Source: an uncultured Cocleimonas sp.
GTDB taxonomy: Bacteria; Pseudomonadota; Gammaproteobacteria; Thiotrichales; Thiotrichaceae
DNA length: 8,018 nucleotides
Assembly: GCA_937974135.1 (NCBI GenBank)
Contig: CALJIH010000001.1
Span: 1 to 8,018 of the forward strand
Direction of reading: 5' to 3'
Shown: piece after piece, positions 4,717-8,018 of the stretch
How the letters are laid out: each line of letters begins with the position of its first letter
Position numbering within the stretch: position 1 is the stretch's first letter
Translations under genes and position numbers: made by a program
Notes under the pieces: generated by a model
What the model saw: the letters and a program-made list of their open reading frames with translations, nothing else
The model's database searches: none
What the model was told of the DNA's origin: nothing

Positions 4717-6183
4717 TTATCTTCCAACCATTTGGTTTGCTAACTCCAGTGGAACTTGGTGGAAGAAGAACAATAGAATGGTTAGACTTGCAGTAATGGT
4801 TAATGCTACAACTATCTGAATAGGTGCTTCTCCGTGACTATGTTCGGCGTCTTTTGGAGGTGTCTCTTGTTTAAAAAATGCACGATAAATAATTGGAATA
4901 AAATATGCTGTATTCAATAAGGTTGAGAGAATAATTACTCCAACAGCAACAAGTTGTTCAGTCTCAAAGGCACCTAATAACATATACCATTTAGATAAGA
5001 ACCCTGCGGCAGGCGGGATGCCAATCATTGAAAGTGCGCCAATGGTAAAAGCTCCCATAGTCCATGGCATTCTTCGGCCAATACCATCTAATTGAGATAT
5101 TTCCGTTTTGTGAGCAGCGGTATAAATTGACCCTGCGGCAAAGAATAAAGTGACTTTTCCGAATGCATGCGCGGCAATATGCAAGGCTGCACCTACTGCA
5201 GAAATTGGGGCAAGTATCGCTGCACCTAATATCACATAGGATAATTGACTAATAGTTGAATAGGCTAATCGTTTTTTTAAGTTATCTTGTTGTAAGGCAA
5301 TCAAAGAGGCAACAATAATGGTAAACCCAGCAATATAGAGTAGCCAGTCTGTTACCCCAGAATCAGCAAGAACATCAATACCAAACACATACACGATTAC
5401 TTTTAGGACACTGAATACACCAGCTTTAACAACCGCAACAGCGTGTAACAAAGCACTTACAGGGGTAGGTGCAACCATCGCAGAAGGAAGCCATTTATGA
5501 ATTGGCATCAGCGCTGCTTTACCAATTCCATACATATAAAGGAATAAAAGAATCCCTAACATTGCTCCTTGAAGCTTGTCACCAATAATGCCTCCTGATG
5601 CAAATTCAGTAGTACCAGCGACTATTGAAGTCCAGATGATTGCGGGTAATAAAAGGCCAATAGAGGTTGCAATAAGAATACCTAAATAAATTCGTCCACC
5701 ACGTTTTGCTGAGGCATCTCCTTTATGTGTGACAAGTGGATAGGTGGATAAAGTCAGTACTTCATAAAAAACAAATAATGTTATGAGATTACCTGAGAAG
5801 GCAATCCCCATTGTTGCTGCAATGGCTATGGCAAAACAGGTATAAAAACGAGATTGATTTTTTTCGTTATTACCGCGCATATAACCAATCGAATAGAGCG
5901 AATTGATCGGCCATAATATAGCTGCGATTGTAGCGAATAGCATACCTAAAGGCTCAATGGCAAAATGAACACTTAGTCCAGGAAGCATCTCTAGTAAGGT
6001 AAATTCAGGTCGCTCTCCATTATAAACGCGCACTAACAATGTAATGACGACAAAAAATAAACTGATAGCGGTAGCGAAAGTCATGCTCTCGCGTAAGTTA
6101 TTATTTTTTCTGGTCAACCATATTAAAATGGCACCCACAGAAGGAATGAGCAAACTTAACCAAATTAATGTTTCAGAAGTCAT
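4717..6183 (-). CDS. Second MrpD/NuoM-like antiporter-fold subunit
   Basis: This 488-aa polytopic membrane protein, about 14 helices, has the proton-conducting subunit fold. All key charged residues are present: E141 in TM5 (LFVFYEVLTLS), K222 in TM7 (GIGKAALMPIHKWLP), K253 in TM8 (HAVAVVKAGVF), H335/H339/K343 in the broken-helix region (HIAAHAFGK), and K398 in TM12 (AAGFLSKWYML). It should be able to move protons or take part in cation/proton exchange within the Mrp complex. The His-rich loop near residue 448 (DAEHSHGEAP) is in a variable inter-helix region. Its start shares one base with the previous stop (TAATG), a strong coupling signal. It resembles its 499-aa neighbour in overall plan, so the pair probably arose by duplication, though they are clearly divergent. 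Confidence 0.92.
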   Translation of the reverse strand: MTSETLIWLSLLIPSVGAILIWLTRKNNNLRESMTFATAISLFFVVITLLVRVYNGERPEFTLLEMLPGLSVHFAIEPLGMLFATIAAILWPINSLYSIGYMRGNNEKNQSRFYTCFAIAIAATMGIAFSGNLITLFVFYEVLTLSTYPLVTHKGDASAKRGGRIYLGILIATSIGLLLPAIIWTSIVAGTTEFASGGIIGDKLQGAMLGILLFLYMYGIGKAALMPIHKWLPSAMVAPTPVSALLHAVAVVKAGVFSVLKVIVYVFGIDVLADSGVTDWLLYIAGFTIIVASLIALQQDNLKKRLAYSTISQLSYVILGAAILAPISAVGAALHIAAHAFGKVTLFFAAGSIYTAAHKTEISQLDGIGRRMPWTMGAFTIGALSMIGIPPAAGFLSKWYMLLGAFETEQLVAVGVIILSTLLNTAYFIPIIYRAFFKQETPPKDAEHSHGEAPIQIVVALTITASLTILLFFFHQVPLELANQMVGR

Positions 6184-7682
6184 TACTGAACACCTCTGAA
6201 TAATAATGTTGCAATATCTTTGCTTGTATCAGTAGTGAAGGTCGCGAAAATTCCAAAGCCTATATTAGCAATTACGAGTATCCAAGTTGGTATGAGAAGC
6301 AACAGGGGTGCTTCCTTGAGATTGCTACCAGTAACTTTGTCATCAGCAGGCTTAAAATATGCTGCTTCTACAACACGCCAGATATATACAACTGCCAATA
6401 GCGACCCTACTATTATAACGACTACAATTGGCCACCAGCCATGTTCGATGCTTCCAAGTAATAGATACCATTTAGAAATGAATCCGACCGTTAAAGGAAC
6501 GCCAATAAGACTCAAGCCTCCAAGAACGATAGCCATAAATGTCCAAGGCATTTTTTTGCCAATACCCTTGAGGCGACTGATATGAGTATTACCTACTTGG
6601 TAACATAGTGCACCAAGAGCCAAGAACAAAGCGCCTTTCATCAATGCATGATTAAAGATATGTAATAAAGTTGCGGTAAGCCCATTGATGTTTGCAAGGC
6701 TAATACCAAGTAGCATATATCCGATTTGTGCTACCGATGAATAAGCCAACATGCGCTTAAGATCAGATTGGAAGATAGCAACAACAGAACCAACCATGAT
6801 GGCAATACACGCTAAGGGTAAGAATAGCCACTGAACCTGCATCGCATTGAAACTATAGTCTGCGCCAAAAAGGGTAAACATAAATCTCAACATCGCATAT
6901 AGAGCTACTTTGGTAGCGGTAGCCGCTAAGAAAGCAGATACTACGGAAGGCGCATATGCATAGGCATTCGGTAGCCATAAATGGAGTGGGAACATCGCTA
7001 GTTTGAGACTAAAGCCAACGATTAAAAAACCATAGGCAACTTGTAAAGTACGTGACCCATGTAGATCTTTAATTTTATCAGCTAAATCCATCATATTTAG
7101 ACTGCCCGTTAGAATGTATAACAGTCCTATACCAATCAGAATAAAAGTAGCGCCAATGGTACCCATAATCAGGTATTGAAAAGCTGAAGTAAGCCCGCGA
7201 CGATCACGACCTAGAGATATTAGTGCGTAAGTAGAAAGTGATGATATTTCTAGAAGTACGAATACGTTAAATGCATCACCTGTGATTGTCATTCCTAACA
7301 ATCCTGCAAAACACAATAGCATCAACACATAAAATAAAGATTGGTGTTGCGGCGGAATTTCTTTTTCGATACTGGTTTGTGCGTAAGGAAATACGACTGC
7401 AGATATTCCTGAAACAATCAGTAAAATAAATGCATTTAGCTTATCGATACGATATTCAATACCCCAAGGAGCGGCCCAGCCACCAAATTCATAGCGAATC
7501 GCATCTCCTGTTTGTACTTGTAAAAATAGTTGTATTGAAATATAGAAACATGCCCAACTAACTAATGTAGCAAACATCCAAATTAGACGGGTTTTTTTAC
7601 CAAATAATAAAGCAATTGGAGCTGCTAATAAGGGTAAGACAACCTGAAGCGCAGGAAGGTGTTGTTGTAATGTGTCAAACAT
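6183..7682 (-). CDS. mrpD: Mrp-type Na+/H+ antiporter subunit D
   Basis: This 499-aa inner-membrane protein is homologous to NuoM/NuoN and has the usual MrpD length. Visible functional residues are E145 in TM5 (VFVLLEISSLSTYAL), K227 in TM7 (FSLKLAMFPLHLWLPNAY), K258 in TM8 (AATATKVALYAML), H341/H345/K349 (HIFNHALMKGALF) and K404 in TM12 (VGFISKWYLL). These form the proton path in Mrp and complex I. It directly follows the MrpC gene with a TAATG overlap, the standard C-D order of Mrp operons, which is why the mrpD name is given to this copy and not to the two later paralogues. Mrp complexes exchange cytoplasmic Na+ (or K+) for H+ and support alkali and salt tolerance; the ion used here cannot be read from sequence. 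Confidence 0.94.
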   Translation of the reverse strand: MFDTLQQHLPALQVVLPLLAAPIALLFGKKTRLIWMFATLVSWACFYISIQLFLQVQTGDAIRYEFGGWAAPWGIEYRIDKLNAFILLIVSGISAVVFPYAQTSIEKEIPPQHQSLFYVLMLLCFAGLLGMTITGDAFNVFVLLEISSLSTYALISLGRDRRGLTSAFQYLIMGTIGATFILIGIGLLYILTGSLNMMDLADKIKDLHGSRTLQVAYGFLIVGFSLKLAMFPLHLWLPNAYAYAPSVVSAFLAATATKVALYAMLRFMFTLFGADYSFNAMQVQWLFLPLACIAIMVGSVVAIFQSDLKRMLAYSSVAQIGYMLLGISLANINGLTATLLHIFNHALMKGALFLALGALCYQVGNTHISRLKGIGKKMPWTFMAIVLGGLSLIGVPLTVGFISKWYLLLGSIEHGWWPIVVVIIVGSLLAVVYIWRVVEAAYFKPADDKVTGSNLKEAPLLLLIPTWILVIANIGFGIFATFTTDTSKDIATLLFRGVQ

Positions 7683-8018
7683 TAATTATTCCTTGCCTGT
7701 ATCTTTGCTTCTTCAATGTCTCTTTCTGTATCTAAAGCAATAAGCTCATCTTCCTCAATACTGTCGTATGCTTCTTTAATACGAACGATAAGCGCAAGAC
7801 CCAAAGAGGTTGTAGCGACGCCAACCACAATCGCGGTAAGGATTAACACATGCGTTAAAGGATTTGAATAAGACTCAATCCCATCAGCTAAAATCGGAGC
7901 AGTGCCTCCAGAAACTTTACCCATAAAAATAAATAACATAAATACCGAAGTCTGAAAGATATTAAGACCGATAATCTTTTTAACAAGGTTATTGCTAGCA
8001 ATAACAATATAAAAGCCT
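7682..8018 (-). CDS. mrpC: Mrp-type Na+/H+ antiporter subunit C (NuoK-like), 5' end outside the window
   Basis: The frame is open to the right window edge, so the true start lies beyond 8018; the ATG at 7939 is internal. The 111 visible residues begin GFYIVIASNNLVKKIIGLNIF, run through a second helix (TSVFMLFIFMG), an outer loop (TAPILADGIESYSNPLTHVLIL) and a third helix (IVVGVATTSLGLALIVRI), and end in an acidic tail. The NPLTHVLILTAIVVGVATTSLGLA block is the MrpC signature, related to NuoK. MrpC proteins are about 110-125 aa, so only a few residues are missing. Its stop overlaps the mrpD start (TAATG). Other Mrp genes (E, F, G, A/B) would be expected to the right. Confidence 0.92.
   Translation of the reverse strand, partial: GFYIVIASNNLVKKIIGLNIFQTSVFMLFIFMGKVSGGTAPILADGIESYSNPLTHVLILTAIVVGVATTSLGLALIVRIKEAYDSIEEDELIALDTERDIEEAKIQARNN

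Noticed and set aside
6220..6585. Plus-strand 121-codon frame inside mrpD
   Set aside because: It is an antisense shadow of a conserved gene, with a low-complexity product and no known motif.

Overview
The window looks like an AT-rich gammaproteobacterial chromosome. This is inferred from the protein style of the genes only; no species marker is present. It joins two different kinds of DNA with an insertion sequence (IS) at the seam.

Left part (1-1454): a very AT-rich, gene-poor stretch, followed by a plus-strand aspartate/glutamate racemase-family gene (742-1434). The racemase is bracketed by integron-type core sites. A GTTAGGC site (692-698), set in an imperfect palindrome, lies 43 bases before its start codon. 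A GCCTAAC site (1429-1435) overlaps its stop codon. This is the layout of a mobile integron gene cassette. No integrase and no complete attC are visible. Upstream of it there is one doubtful minus-strand small membrane protein (329-592).

Middle (about 1455-2717): an apparently intact IS3-family element with imperfect terminal inverted repeats, orfA, and orfB in the -1 frame. Between the two genes sits a complete set of programmed -1 frameshift signals: an upstream SD-like AGGAG, the A AAA AAG heptamer, and a 9-bp stem six bases downstream. A second hairpin at the left end covers the orfA ribosome binding site. The element cuts off the racemase cassette's attC after about 26 bases. The missing half is not on the other side and no target duplication is seen, so a rearrangement or deletion at the IS is likelier than a simple insertion.

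Right part (2737-8018): the distal end of a minus-strand Mrp/Mnh-type cation/proton antiporter operon, read from right to left. It holds an MrpC (NuoK-like) gene running off the window edge, three successive MrpD/NuoM/NuoN-like antiporter-fold subunits (499, 488 and 566 aa), and an 86-aa two-helix membrane protein between the second and third. Junctions are tight (two TAATG overlaps and one 8-base overlap), so the genes are probably translated together and their products probably form one membrane complex. The third large subunit has asparagine in place of the central TM7 lysine that its two siblings keep. The operon promoter and the earlier mrp genes lie beyond position 8018. Downstream, the operon runs almost directly into the IS with no terminator in between.
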